Source: Aurelia coerulea
Taxonomy: Eukaryota > Cnidaria > Scyphozoa > Semaeostomeae > Ulmaridae
Assembly: GCA_039566865.1 (NCBI GenBank)
Contig: CM076948.1
Span: 21,649,001-21,713,000 of the forward strand
DNA: 64,000 nt
Direction: 5' to 3'
How positions within the stretch are numbered: position 1 is the stretch's first letter; every line of letters starts with the position of its first letter. This document shows positions 31,560 through 42,630 of the stretch, piece by piece. The translations under genes and the position numbers were made by a program. Under the pieces are notes generated by a model. The model searched no databases. It was not told the origin of the DNA and worked only from the letters and a program-made list of their open reading frames with translations.

Positions 31560-34500
31560 TATGTATTTGACAAACTGTATATTGGGCCGTCGAGAGCCGA
31601 GTCGGGCCCTAGAGTGATTCATAGGATCGGGCCCTTAGAAAATGTTGGATGCCATACCCTTCAGACCAAGGAGAATGACGGAAACGCCCTTTGAAAGAAA
31701 ATTAGTTTAGAAAAATTGCTTAGATATTCCATGACAAAGTTATTAAGAAAGAAAACGGTATTTACTGTAAACTTACTTGCACAAAGTCTATTTTGTCAAC
31801 TATAATAAGTCTATGTATCTATCTGAAAGTAGACGATGAATTTCGCTTCTCCCATTTACAATTTCTTTTACAAAGTAGACTTGGGGCAAGTCTACGCATA
31901 GCCAGAAGGAAACTGTTTTCTCGTGACATGTTTCAAGGCAGATAGATTGCCATAGAAAGTAGATGTAAAGAGATTTTACACCAATAATTAACTATCGTGG
32001 AGCAACATTTTACTGGCCCTGGACCCTAGAATTGCTAATTTTTGTTCTAGTCATTGCCAGAAATGCATGAAAAGAGGCGGCCTAATAAAGCTGTAAGCAA
32101 TCTCCTCACTCAAAAACATTTCATTTTTTTATTCAGTAACATATTTCAAGTGAGCCAGCTGACTGGATTTCTAGCTACTGAAAGCTAATTTAGGCCCAGT
32201 ATGCATTCCGTATCCAGGCATGGGACCCCTAGTTTAACGTCCCTTCCGAAGGACGGCGAAGTGATTTGTGAGGTCAGGGGGAGGTCAGGTCTTCGAGAGG
32301 TCACCCATCAGGAGTTTGACCTCGTTAGACCGAGCTTAACTTCAGTCACCTGACGGAAACTGTATAAGCCACACTTATTCCCCTTGAGATAAGAATATAA
32401 GATTGCAAATATTTCTAAAAGCAGTAACGAACGTCTGTGGTCTGTTTTGATGCATTTGTAAAATTCACTTTTTGAGCCTTGAGGAGAATGAAATGTCACT
32501 TTGAGCCTAGAGCCTTCTTGAGTGTGATGTATGAAATGAAGCGACAGCATGTGACGCGCGATTCAGATTAAGGAAATTTATCCAATTTTCCCTATATTTA
32601 CGATGATGCTGTGAAAAATAAAGACAAATGAAAAGATTACTTCAGCCTTTCTGTTATCAACCAAACTTTGATTCATTCCGATATCTCAAGTAAGTCTCCG
32701 CATATCCAATTTCTAAAAATGGGAACTTCTTGTCGTCCATCTGTATATTCTGGCAAAGCAAACGCTAAATGCTCTTTTGACTCTCACATTTTTTTCATTT
32801 TCATTTTCAGTTTTCATTATTTAGCCATGTTAAGAATCGTCTATCAATCATCCTGATTTCTCAGCTTTGCTCTCAACGTCTGAGAAAAAAACTTTGTTTT
32901 CTTTTCTTTCGTAAAAACTTTTCCTTCAATGACACTTCTGGAAGGACCATTATGGAAACAAGGTCGCACTGAAATCCCTTGATTTTGCTATCCCTGCCAA
33001 TTCAAACTAAGGGTGTTTTTAGATTACATTTTCAACTTATACTACATTAGCATTATATTGTAAGTAGAATTTTTCTTAAATTTACTTTACATTTAGTTTT
33101 AGTTTAGCTATTTTTGATGGCAAACATTACATACATAGATACATGCATACATAAGAATCTAAGAGGTCTCAAATTCAGATCTCCAGGATCGCAAATCTAA
33201 GATCTTTTGAATCTAAGAGATCTCAAATGTTAAGAAGTTTTCGAATATTTTATCTTTTTGTGACCATTTCAGAGAACTGCACAGGGCCACTTTTCTAAAG
33301 CATTTCTGTCTTCGAAAGTCAACCGTAAAATTCAAACCTAAGTACAAAAATGTTTCGAGATGCTCTTCAAGTGAATTTCAGAAATTAAAACAACTTTGTG
33401 ACAAGGTTTTACCATCTATGGTTTTACCAAAGGGTTTGTGCCAATTTGCACCCAAAAAAGTTGTAGGACGATATAATTTTATGAATTTGGTATATGAGTT
33501 TTATGAAACAAGCAGTCACAGAGTTTCTTAGAATGTTCTCACATGTTCGTCTGTAAGCATACCTTAGCAATTCGGTCAAAGTCAGTTTGAGGCTAGCACA
33601 ACGAGGCTAGCACTCTTGCTTCCAGTATGAATAAACGATCTCGAATGATCTTGTCTGAAAGTAGAACAAAAATCGACAAAAATAGTATGGTCCTATTGTT
33701 TTGATCACCAATGAAGGACATTTTGATCACCAATGAATAGACGAAAATTGCCGTTAAAAAGATATGCCGATGAACTAGTTTATTTGTCTCTGAAACGTAC
33801 GTTGTCTTTATTGTGTCGACATCCTTTGCTTTGAACCCACTTGTGAAGGTCCCTAGAGTACCTTTACAGTTTTATCAATTAGTTATTAGCTAGAGGGGCA
33901 TTTCATTCCCAAAAATTCTCGAACACATTTGGTTAAAAATCCTTTCGTTTTCAAGAAAAATAAAAAATAAATTCATAAGAATCCGTTTGTTCCGAAAAAG
34001 TCTCGTACGCTTTTTCGACTAAGAGATCTTTTCTCCATTCACTAACATCTCCCCTTTTGAGGACTGAAAGGATTACTATGAAAAGTTGGAACTCTTGAAG
34101 GTGACAGAAATTTTTGTCAGTTGTAAGAAAATTTGTTTCATCGTTCCATAGCATCTTCAGTTGTGTAATTTCTCATGATAGTGTATGTGATTGCGTGTGA
34201 TTGTGTAAAATCAAGTGAATCTTTCCCTGTGATTTTTTTATTTTGCATTTTTCTGTGAACAAAGCATAATCTGTCTCTCAAAACCCAGGGGGGTTACTCA
34301 GGTATATTTAGGATAGGGGTGCTCAGGTACAACGGATCAACCCAAACAAATTTCTAGCATGAAAATAGACCCAACTGATACCCTGGCAAAAAGACATTGC
34401 ATGGCTCTGGTTAGACTTATGAAGATGAGTCCCTTGTGGAATCGAAAGTTCCATCTTATTTGCCGTCACCATAGTAATCCAGAAATCTTGCAATCTGATT

Positions 34501-34759
34501 GGGATGCTAGGAAGCCTAGAGTTTGGGCCTAAATAGGGTCAGAGCACAGGGAAACATGAGACTCCAGGTCATAAATCTAGACTCTGGTGTCCCTGTTGTA
34601 TTCTAGTAATTTCATTCATGAGCAGAATGACGTAACAACGATGTGAAATCCCAGTAAATTCCATTGTTGTTGCAAATTCCATCCTATTGTTCCTATTGTA
34701 TGCTTTTGTTATGGTTTCTGTATAAGTGACCACGTGAATAAACGTACGATGTCAATCGA
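31560..34759. other. Long intergenic stretch without recognised gene
   Basis: No exon with family similarity was found on either strand. Small tandem phrases occur near 33120-33160 (ACATA units) and 33160-33230 (GAATCTAAGA(G/T)). A G/C-containing phrase at 32228-32330 (AGTTTAACGTCCCTTCC) looks like a dispersed repeat but was not paired within the window. Confidence 0.45.
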
Positions 34760-34852
34760 TCTCTTTTCGACACGCCGCAACAGGTGCATCATAGCGATCA
34801 TAGCCCGCCAAGAAGAAACTGCCCATCCTCACAGAGAAAACTCAAGGTAAGG
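34760..34852 (+). promoter_or_regulatory. Possible remote 5' UTR exon
   Basis: A GC-richer, repeat-free segment ends in AACTCAAG followed by the strong donor GTAAGG at 34853. It could be the non-coding first exon of INO1, whose 5' UTR seems to start at an acceptor at 42257. Only transcript data could show this. Confidence 0.2.
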
Positions 34853-35388
34853 CATTTTATTTCATCTATTTACCGTTCTCGAAGTAGCTAGTTGTATACC
34901 TACGTTAGTTATCATACTTTTTATGATTTAAAAACGGTATCTCAGTGTTTTGCCCGGCAAGATAGGAGAAAACGTAATGTAGAATTTAGGCCCATTTTCT
35001 TGATTGAACCACCACATTATTGACATGGAATTGGAAACGAGAAGGATTATCTATTACTGAAAAGAGATTTCAAAATGCTGTGCCGAAATCTCCATTTTTT
35101 GCGTTTTCATTCGTATTAGGGTCTAGACTTTCAATAATTGGTCTGTTGCCAAAAACAACGCCCAGTTGTTGCTGCACCCCACCTTGACAAAGCAGAAATG
35201 TAGAACAACTATACAATCTGTCTGTACAAGAAGACCAACTAATTGATGATACCAATTTTACAGAACCCCTAATGTTTCTCAACCACATTTGAGTTTCAAA
35301 TATTTCACTTCGATTTGACGATATGGTCTGTGTAACAGGTACCATGCATGTGAAATATACTGTGAAGTGTGACACACCACAAAAGACA
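34853..35388. other. Unassigned sequence
   Basis: AT-rich. The 107-codon frame on the minus strand (35070-35393) has no recognisable domain and low-complexity composition, and is not called. Confidence 0.4.
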
Positions 35389-36033
35389 TACACATATTTT
35401 TTTTATTAGAAACTAAGAATTTGGCCCAGTACTGAAAGTTTCTTAAAATTATCAGAATTTGAGTACTCAGAATTTCTTACGAGTTTCTTAGAGGTTTCAT
35501 AACAATATTCATATTAGGGGGGGGGGGGCTTGGTATTGTTCATGACAATAACAATATTAGGGGGGGCTCTCTCCTCGATTAGTTTACCTATTGAGAGAGC
35601 TCCTCCTTTAAATAATTCTCTCCGTACAATTTATCTGTATTTGTATATTGTATTAATTCTTCGTACTCATGTATTAATTTTCTGTAATGTTATCTTATAT
35701 TCTCGTAGTTTAGTTGATTTGATAAATTGTATGTGGTGAATTTAAATATATATGAAACTGAAACTGAAATTCATGTTCACTACCTGTGCCCTTGTAAACA
35801 TTTCAAAACAAGGTTTTTAAGCCTTTCCCAATGTTTAGACATTACTCAAGTACCTTACGAGTAATATGATACAGGAAACAAGTGAAAGTAAAGTAAAGAT
35901 ATTTCAAGGATTTCCTTTATCAAAGTAAATAGTTTCTTAACTTACATTTTCCCAGTACTGGAGTTTCTTAATTTTTTGGTGATCTGAGAGTTGAGTTTCT
36001 TATGGGCAGTTTCTTATAAAGAGAATATGTGTA
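35389..36033. mobile_element. MITE family 3-like element, divergent copy
   Basis: ACACATATTTTTTTTATTAG at the left is mirrored by CTTATAAAGAGAATATGTGT. Several (A)GTTTCTTA phrases as in the 19310 copy. A LINE-tail fragment is inserted at about 35510-35775. Confidence 0.65.
35510..35775 (+). mobile_element. LINE/SINE 3' fragment with GAAACT tail
   Basis: It begins in a G-run, has GAGGAG/CTCCTC hairpins like 14212, and ends in ATGAAACTGAAACTGAAA. The tail repeats are typical of non-LTR elements. No coding part is left. Confidence 0.5.
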
Positions 36034-36552
36034 TGACAGAAGATGTTCATGTTATACCACACATCCTATTGCATGATATACTTTTTATAACAAAATTAAG
36101 AATTTGACCTTGTACGGAAGTTTTCTAAAACTCCCATTCTTAGTATTTCTTGGTATTCTTAGTACATCGCTTGTTATTCTACATTTTACCGCTGTTTTAT
36201 TTGATTCATTTTATTAGTTCATTTCTCTTTTAGTTCATTTGTTCATTTTAATAAGTCAGATTAGTTCAGCTGCCATGCCTGTATTAGGTAGAGCATTTGC
36301 TATGATGATGATGATGATGATGAGTATAATTTAATGTTTGATACATCCTGTATCCTTATTTGATATTTTGCACCAAAGTCTTATGACCTGCACAGTGCAC
36401 TTTCTGAATTGAGTAACAGTTCCTCAATCCAAGGACAGTTTCCTCAATCATTTGGTGCCTGATTAGGAAATGCTGGGCAATTGGCAACAAAATCAGAATC
36501 ATTTTCCATTGATGAGTTTTATTTCCCTGATTGATGGACTGTTTCTACATTG
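36034..36552. other. Unassigned; short (ATG)n tract at 36302-36322
   Basis: A seven-unit ATG/GAT microsatellite and a fragment resembling MITE family 3 arms (36070-36165) are the only features seen. Confidence 0.45.
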
Positions 36553-36670
36553 ATGTTTCTATATCTGCTTCTGACTGCCAGAGTGTATTCCAATCAGGTC
36601 TAGGGGTTTGTTTTATATCAGGAAATGTCTGAACATTTTAATTGTGGTTTAAATTTTATAAAGACCCCTG

Positions 36671-37165
36671 TACAAAAATACAAGGCTAAACTTGGCCTTG
36701 TACAGGCCAAGTTTTAGCCTTGTAGCAGGGATTATAACCTTGTTATGACCTTGTGCTAACCTTTGAAGAAAATTACAAGGCTATCAGTAAGATTCCAAGT
36801 TGCAACCAGTCTAACACAAGGTTTCCACAAGGCCCGGGGGGGGTACTTGACTAGGGAAGTGACGGGGGTGTGCGGAAAACCTCTCCACACCCTGCACCCT
36901 GTCGCATAAAAAATAGGCCAAAAGTATACCCTGTCGCATAAAAATTTTGCAACTCAAATATAGTGTAGAACGCAATTTTTGCTTGTGATACCCTGTCGCA
37001 TAAAAATTCTGCATCTCAAATATAATGTAGAACGCCCACAAGGCTTCCACAAGGCTAAAGCATTTTTCAAGCCATGTTCAAGGTTACAGCAAGGCTATTC
37101 TAGGCTATTACAAGGTTGCAAGGCCATAACTACAAGGCTTGTACATGACTACATGGCCTTGTATT
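36671..37165. mobile_element. MITE rich in ACAAGGC units, inserted in a tandem repeat
   Basis: CTGTACAAAAATACAAGGC is mirrored by GCCTTGTATTTTCGTACAG. The flanks share AGACC, and the uninterrupted site AAAGACCAACAGG exists at 37487. The degenerate ACAAGG(C/T) phrase recurs more than ten times inside. A G-tract element sits at about 36833-37036. Confidence 0.72.
36833..37036. repeat. G-tract-headed repeat with internal tandem units (type 1)
   Basis: CCCGGGGGGGGTACTTGACT is followed by three copies of ACCCTGTCGCATAAAAA (about 36896, 36930, 36990) spaced with AACTCAAATATA(G/A)TGTAGAACG. Same architecture as 39717-40019 and 41760-42118. Confidence 0.6.
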
Positions 37166-37780
37166 TTCGTACAGACCAACAGGATTTGTATTTAACAGGG
37201 AGCAGTTATCTGGATCAGGTAACAAAAAGTATTAGATGTGTTTTTTAATATCTATTGTATATGGAGGACCCTACAATGGTATCTGGTACTCAATTTTATT
37301 CTGTTTACTTGACTTATGAAACAATTCCACCAGAGATGGACAAAGTTTGGGACCAGGGGAATGCCATATATCTGCTTCTGACTTCTTGAGTGTATTCCAA
37401 TCAGATCTACCAGATCGTTTTCATATCAGGAAATGTCTGAAAATTTAATGGTGCCCTCAGGAATTTATGGTTTAAATTTTATAAAGACCAACAGGATTAT
37501 TTGTATTTAACAGGGAGCAGCTATCTGGATCAAGTAACAACAAGTATTAATTGTGTTTTTTAATATCTATTGTATATGGAGGGCGACCCTACAATGGGAT
37601 CTGGTACTCAATTTTATTCTGTTTACACTGGACTTATGAAACAATTCCACCAGAGACGGACAAAGTTTGGGACCAGGGGAATGCCATTCCCAGGAAATTT
37701 TTGCAAGATTTTTACACAAACAATTTTTGCGATCAAATCTTTTATAAAACAAATTAGTAGTCTTGAATTAGCTTTTATTG

Positions 37781-38095
37781 CCAGATAAGCCAGAAAAAAG
37801 TTTCCACTTCCGACAGGCCACGATAAATCATACACTGGACCGACTTCAAATATGTTTGATTTACCTTTTGTCAACATCCTATATTATTCTTGGTTATTTT
37901 TTGTCAATTTTTCAGATGCCTGCTTATCGATATATTTTAAGATTTCATTTCTTGAAATTTTTTTGCCTGCGGTTGGCCCAAAAGGATTGAAAAACAGTGA
38001 TCAAATTTTGTAAAGATTGAACCATGATTGAACTCGGCAGAATGAAGGAAGTGCTCCTTGTAATGACTAGCGAATTTGGAATGGATTATTCCACA
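37781..38095. mobile_element. MITE family 1, left arm only
   Basis: It follows the 5043 element from GCCAGAAAAAAGTTTCCAC through CAACATCCTATATTATTC and GAAAAACAGTGATCAA to the AGTGCTC region, then stops. The mirrored arm is absent. Confidence 0.8.
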
Positions 38096-38117
38096 TGAGT
38101 GGAAAGTGGTCGCTTAA

Positions 38118-38294
38118 AGGGAATCTAAGCATATATAAGCCCTTGATAAAAATAGCTACGCGAAGACAGTAGGCTATCGCACGTGCTGCACCATATTTGG
38201 GTAACTGATCTACGTCAACAGGAAATACTGATATCTGATAGGCTAGATTTTGATCGCAAGTGGCTTGAGCCATTTTTATATGCTTACATTCCCT
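38118..38294. mobile_element. TTAA-type MITE (177 bp)
   Basis: AGGGAATCTAAGCATATA is mirrored by TATATGCTTACATTCCCT, inside TTAA at 38114-38117 and 38295-38298. A partial copy lies in the INO1 intron (about 42947-43070). Confidence 0.82.
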
Positions 38295-38298
38295 TTAA

Positions 38299-38492
38299 AG
38301 GGCATGTATCGTGAACCCGATTGGCTAATGTAATACAATTCTCTCTTTTGTTTAGTACAAAAACACGGAACCGAGGCTACATTTTTACGGCAGTAAAAAT
38401 TCATGAAGCAGAAATAAAAAGTCATGAAACAATGAAATTGCATTCCAAACTTCTTTGTTGTATCAACCAACTGCTATCGCGACATATGCCCT
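38299..38492. mobile_element. Second TTAA-type MITE, sharing a TTAA with its neighbour
   Basis: AGGGCATGTATCGTGA is mirrored by TATCGCGACATATGCCCT. It starts at the TTAA that ends the previous element (38295-38298) and ends at TTAA 38493-38496. Confidence 0.82.
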
Positions 38493-38496
38493 TTAA

Positions 38497-39716
38497 TGAT
38501 TGCACAACATTAGCATCACATTAGTATGACTAGAACAAAGAAGATGCAAAGATCCAGCCCCCTTTCTATGGCAATGTTTTGTTCATGGCACATGGCCAGC
38601 TTCAACTCATTAAAGATTTATTGGATCTGTTTGCTCTTGTTTGCAATTGCAAGCTTTTAGTTTTGCACAAGCCCTTGGATGAATGGAGATATTTTGGGAT
38701 CTAGTCTATACATAGCATGAAAGAATAACAGGCCCTGATGTTCCTATTGTTTTCATTGATTAAAAGCATTCTGCCCCCTTTGATGAATGAAAATAAACTC
38801 CAAAGAGATCTCTATTGTATGTTCAAAAGTTTAGGCTATAATATGTCATGACCATGCAACCAAGCAGTAACTAAGCTCAGAACCATAGGGGACAGACTGC
38901 CTTTAAGAACATCAAATGCAATAGGTTATATTTAGATTAAAGTAAATCAACAGCTTAGCAACTTAGCTAGGGGGACTGGGTCAGTCTAAATATAACCTAA
39001 TGTATTTGATTTTCTGGATGGATGAAAACAATAGACACATAATTGGTGGTGCCGTTCTTTTGTGCTATGTTTAGATCATCTCGCTATATTTGACTTGCTT
39101 TAATCCCTAATGTTTTTTCCTATTTGAGACCATGGAAACCTGCTAATCAAACTGCCAGATTATATAAAAATACCGTAGACTTTACTTCTAGATCTTAGAT
39201 GAGAGGGACCTGGTGGCTAATTCTTGGTAAGTGATTGGTTGGTATTCAAACTGATCACATGAATAGTAGAAAATTGTTTTAAACATGTGATCACACACAA
39301 TCTTAAGACATCACATTCAGTGGGAACAAAGGTCGTGGTCACGCCAAGGACACCAAAAGCTCTCATTTCCTAATCCCTGTCATTCTTAAAGACAAATGAC
39401 CGAGATATAATGCGATTTAAGTTAGGGGCCTGGGCAATCTAAATATAGCCTATTGTATTCCATTGTATTTGATAATCTCGAGAGATCAGCAAATCAATTG
39501 GCCAAATTAAAGCACTCAGCCATCTTTTGTTCTATTTTTAAACTAAACGCCATATACAGTGGCGTAACAGAGACACTCGGGGCCCGTAGTAATTTGGTAA
39601 AAGTTGGGGCCCTTATGTAGGAACCGCGAAGCGAAGTGAGATCTACGGGGAAAGAGGGTTCAGGGCAAATCTTTGAAACCATGCCCTTTAAAAACTCGAA
39701 AAATCCACGTTTTATG
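38497..39716. other. Unassigned intergenic sequence
   Basis: No gene is seen. The phrase CAATCTAAATATA(G/A)CCTA(T/A)TGTAT recurs (about 38985, 39434), and GCAGTGGCGTAAC near 39557 resembles one end of the hAT-like element at 59748, without its partner. Confidence 0.4.
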
Positions 39717-40019
39717 CCCGGGGGAGGTACTTAGTATATTTTGCTGACGCCATGTACACTCCTTTCCGGGTATCGTTTTCGCCTCTTTTTTCTAACGCCG
39801 GGTATCGAAAGAAGGCAATTGTTCTAAAGCCGGTTGTCAAATGTGTTATTTCATCGTTTTTCGACGAATTTTTACGTTTTGGGATATGCTTTTCGCCGAT
39901 TTTTTCTAAAGCCGGCTATCATTTCGAGGGAAAATTTCTAAAGCCGGGTGACAAAATTTTTTCTTGGAGTGCACCCCCCGTACAATTGAAAGTCAAGTAC
40001 CCCCCACCCCCCCGGGGGT
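39717..40019. repeat. G-tract-bounded repeat with internal tandem units (type 2)
   Basis: CCCGGGGGAGGTACTTAGTA at the left and AAGTACCCCCCACCCCCCCG at the right mirror each other. Inside, the unit TTTTTTCTAA(A/C)GCCGG(G/C)TATC recurs three to five times (39787, 39825, 39900, 39938). Confidence 0.7.
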
Positions 40020-41516
40020 TTTATGGTAAAGAAAGTTTCTACATTTGTTGAGGAGATGAAATGCTGACCCTATTGTGTTTGATACATTGTGTTTCAGCTT
40101 TGTTGTGAGCGAATCGACGTTGGGGCTCACGTTGTCATGCGCATCGCTGCTGTTGTTTCTTCCCTTGTCCTCAACGATGAAGCCAATTTGCATATTACAT
40201 AAGTGAAGTAAATCGTTACTGCGCATGCGATCTGGAGACCTTTTTGAGGAATTCCTTGAGGCTCACAACTTAGCCTGTTCGTATCCTCAACAAACATAGG
40301 AAAAATCAACAGTAAATTTAGCACATTAAGAATGAATTTCGTTTCAAAAGTTAGGTAGTTTGCATAACAAACTGTTGTTCTTCGGTATGAAATTGTATAT
40401 CTGAACTCTATTTTATAGTGTAGTCTACTCTTAAACACTATTTTAAAGATATACGGCAATACTCAAAGGTTTAGACGGTACTGTTATGCTGTTTGGCTGT
40501 TTGATGAAGATAACTTTGAACACACACAAATGTTACCAAAAGATGCAGTTCTCGTGCAATTTTCAATGCATGAGTAGACGATAAAGAGGCTTGCAACGAT
40601 AAGAGGCGAAAAATAATCACACAGCCTCGTTTTCTTTTGCGCGATTTGACGTCACTTCGCTCAAAGTGCTTATTTGAATACGTAATTTCACAAGGAGAAG
40701 GCGAAAAATAGTGCAAAAAAGTATCATACATCATTCATAGCAGTATTATCTTGTATTTTATCATCAATCATACCAACCCCGGACTTGTCCTTTAAAAACT
40801 TCCGGTCCGTTCCATAAATCTCGGTAGGCGGGATGAAAATTGTTCGCAATCGCATATCAACACTCCATCCGGCTGCCGAGACGAAAACGTCCACGTTGCT
40901 GATGCGTTGCGTTGCTGCTCTAGACAATGCGCACGTGTCCCATTTTGATACATGTCCAATTTCTGTCTCGGCAAGCGGGCTGGAATTTCTCCATATGAAC
41001 ACAAGATCTAGATGAAAATTGTCTCGCCTTCTGGCTCGTTCCATATGAGCTTGCTGGATCGTTATGTTTACTTGCTTTTGTTTCATACAGGTTGTTCAAA
41101 ACACTTGTTCAACGTTTGTCTAAATGTTGAAAAACAACGATAAAATGAATGCGATCCATGGTATCGTAAGCATAACCCAGTCTCTTAAGATCTTAGATTA
41201 ATTTTAGACACCAGATTCTTGCATATCCGCTGAAAATTCACTGAGTTCCGAGCTCTTAAAGATCCAGTTTGTGTGAAAGCTGAAACGAGAGACCCGGCCA
41301 TGACTGACGCGCTCCAAACAGGACTTCAAAAGTAACGTAGTTTTTGTAACCAATGTTGACATTACTGAAGAATGCAAGTATGCAAAAAACGTTACACGAA
41401 AACTTGATCCACGAGTTATTTTCAAATTTTGCTCGACAAGCATAGGAATCATTCGTCGTACATAGCCGATTGCTCGTGGCCCATGGTCGAAACCGCCAAA
41501 GCCTCATTTTCACAGA
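40020..41516. other. GC-richer unassigned sequence with a dispersed repeat
   Basis: 40596-40795 has a reverse-complement relative at 62085-62265. From 40795 to 41090 the sequence is GC-richer, with a 120-codon minus-strand frame (40724-41086) of unknown nature. Nothing else is recognised. Confidence 0.4.
40596..40795. repeat. Dispersed repeat, partner of 62085-62265
   Basis: It shares CACAGCCTCGTTTTC, GCGCGAT, TGACGTCACTTC, CTTATTTGAATA and TACCAACCCCGGACTTGT with the reverse complement of 62085-62265. Its full boundaries and type are unknown. Confidence 0.65.
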
Positions 41517-41689
41517 CAGAGACGTAGGAACCGGGGGGGGGGCACTGGAGGCAGGTGCCCCCCCCCAAGATTTTGCAATAAACAAAGAAGTGCCCTTTTC
41601 ATTTTCAGGAAGTGCCCTTTCAGGGTAATGAAAAAAGTGCCCTTGAAGTGTCGTGCCCCTCCAAGCTTGGGATGCTTCCTACGTCCCTG
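41517..41689. mobile_element. 173-bp hAT-like MITE, copy 2
   Basis: The ends CAGAGACGTAGGAACC and TTCCTACGTCCCTG are bounded by the exact 8-bp duplication TTCACAGA (41509-41516 and 41690-41697). Same length and interior as 1141-1313, opposite orientation. Confidence 0.88.
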
Positions 41690-41759
41690 TTCACAGACCA
41701 ATCAGAAGGCTAAAAAGCGAGGGAGACAAAAGAAACTCTTGAAGAGTTTTTGGCCAAAT

Positions 41760-42118
41760 TTTGGGTAGGGGTCTGCCGGGAGCATCTTCAAAAGGGTACC
41801 GTTGGCTAGACTAATTTCTACGAAAATGGTACCCTTGGCTAGACCAATTTGACCATTGTCTGAACCAATTTTTACAAAAATGGTACCCTTGGCTAGGCCA
41901 ATTTTGACCATTTCCTCGACCAATATTGTCAAATTTGAGCCAAATATGATATCATGACCGTTCGCTAGACCAATATTGTCAAACATGATACCCTTGGCTA
42001 GACCGTTGCTGGCGAAAACTGCAAAAAAAGTATACCCTTGGCTACATTAGAAGTCCGAAAAAGTATACCCTTGCTCGCGGCACATCCCCAGGTACCTTTA
42101 CCCCCCCGCCCCCCGTGG
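41760..42118. repeat. G-tract-bounded repeat with internal tandem units (type 3)
   Basis: TGGTACCCTTGGCTAGACCA-type units recur about six times (41796-42000), alternating with AATTTNNACAAAAAT. The right end is CCCAGGTACCTTTACCCCCC. A related snippet is at 58845-58900 inside the SLC22 gene. Confidence 0.65.
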
Positions 42119-42257
42119 TTATAGAGGTCACAAAGAGCAATTTGCCTTTCAAAATAAGGCCCGTTCTCAAATTTACCTAGGCTGCCCGATTCTTTGTTAT
42201 TCTTACAGAGCCATTATTGGTCATACTTCATTCACCTTGCTCAATCTTTTTTTATAG
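42119..42257 (+). other. Upstream of INO1 coding region
   Basis: It ends in a pyrimidine tract and acceptor-like TTTTTTTATAG at 42247-42257, implying an intron in the 5' UTR. The 28 bases 42258-42285 would be 5' UTR. Confidence 0.4.
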
Positions 42258-42285
42258 ACAGAGAAACCATATTACATAAACAATC

Positions 42286-42630
42286 ATGCATCCGAAAGTG
42301 AAAGTTCATAGCCCCAATGTGAAGTACACAAATGAAAGAATAAACAGCAAATATATTTACCAAACAACTCAAGTGGTGCAGGATGATGGCACATGCAATG
42401 TACAACCTGTTGATGTCCACTTTGCATTCCAAACCGACATAAAGATCCCTAAAGTTGGTGTCATGCTTGTTGGTTGGGGAGGCAATAATGGAACAACTCT
42501 TACAGCGGCACTGCTAGCAAATGAACACAACATTACATGGGAGACAAAAAGTGGTACAAAGAAGCCAAATTTCTTTGGCTCTGTTCTTGAGGCTTCAACT
42601 GTCAGTCTTGGATTTGATCAAGATGGAGAG
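42286..42630 (+). CDS. ISYNA1: INO1 exon 1 (coding)
   Basis: 115 codons, ending LGFDQDGE before GTAAGA. It contains the Rossmann glycine motif and the start of the NAD domain. Confidence 0.95.

Larger units (their letters stand above)
36553..37686. repeat. Tandem array of about 315-bp units, first unit interrupted
   Basis: Unit landmarks: CTGCTTCTGACT (36562, 37373), TATCAGGAAATGTCTGAA (36617, 37424), GGAGCAG(T/C)TATCTGGATCA (37199, 37514), TCTATTGTATATGGAGG (37250, 37567). The second junction (37484-37500) is uninterrupted. At the first, a MITE of about 0.5 kb is inserted. Confidence 0.75.

Noticed and set aside
35070..35393. 107-codon minus-strand frame with Cys/Ser-rich sequence
   Set aside because: No recognisable motif, no splice context and adjacency to a MITE. 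Chance frame.
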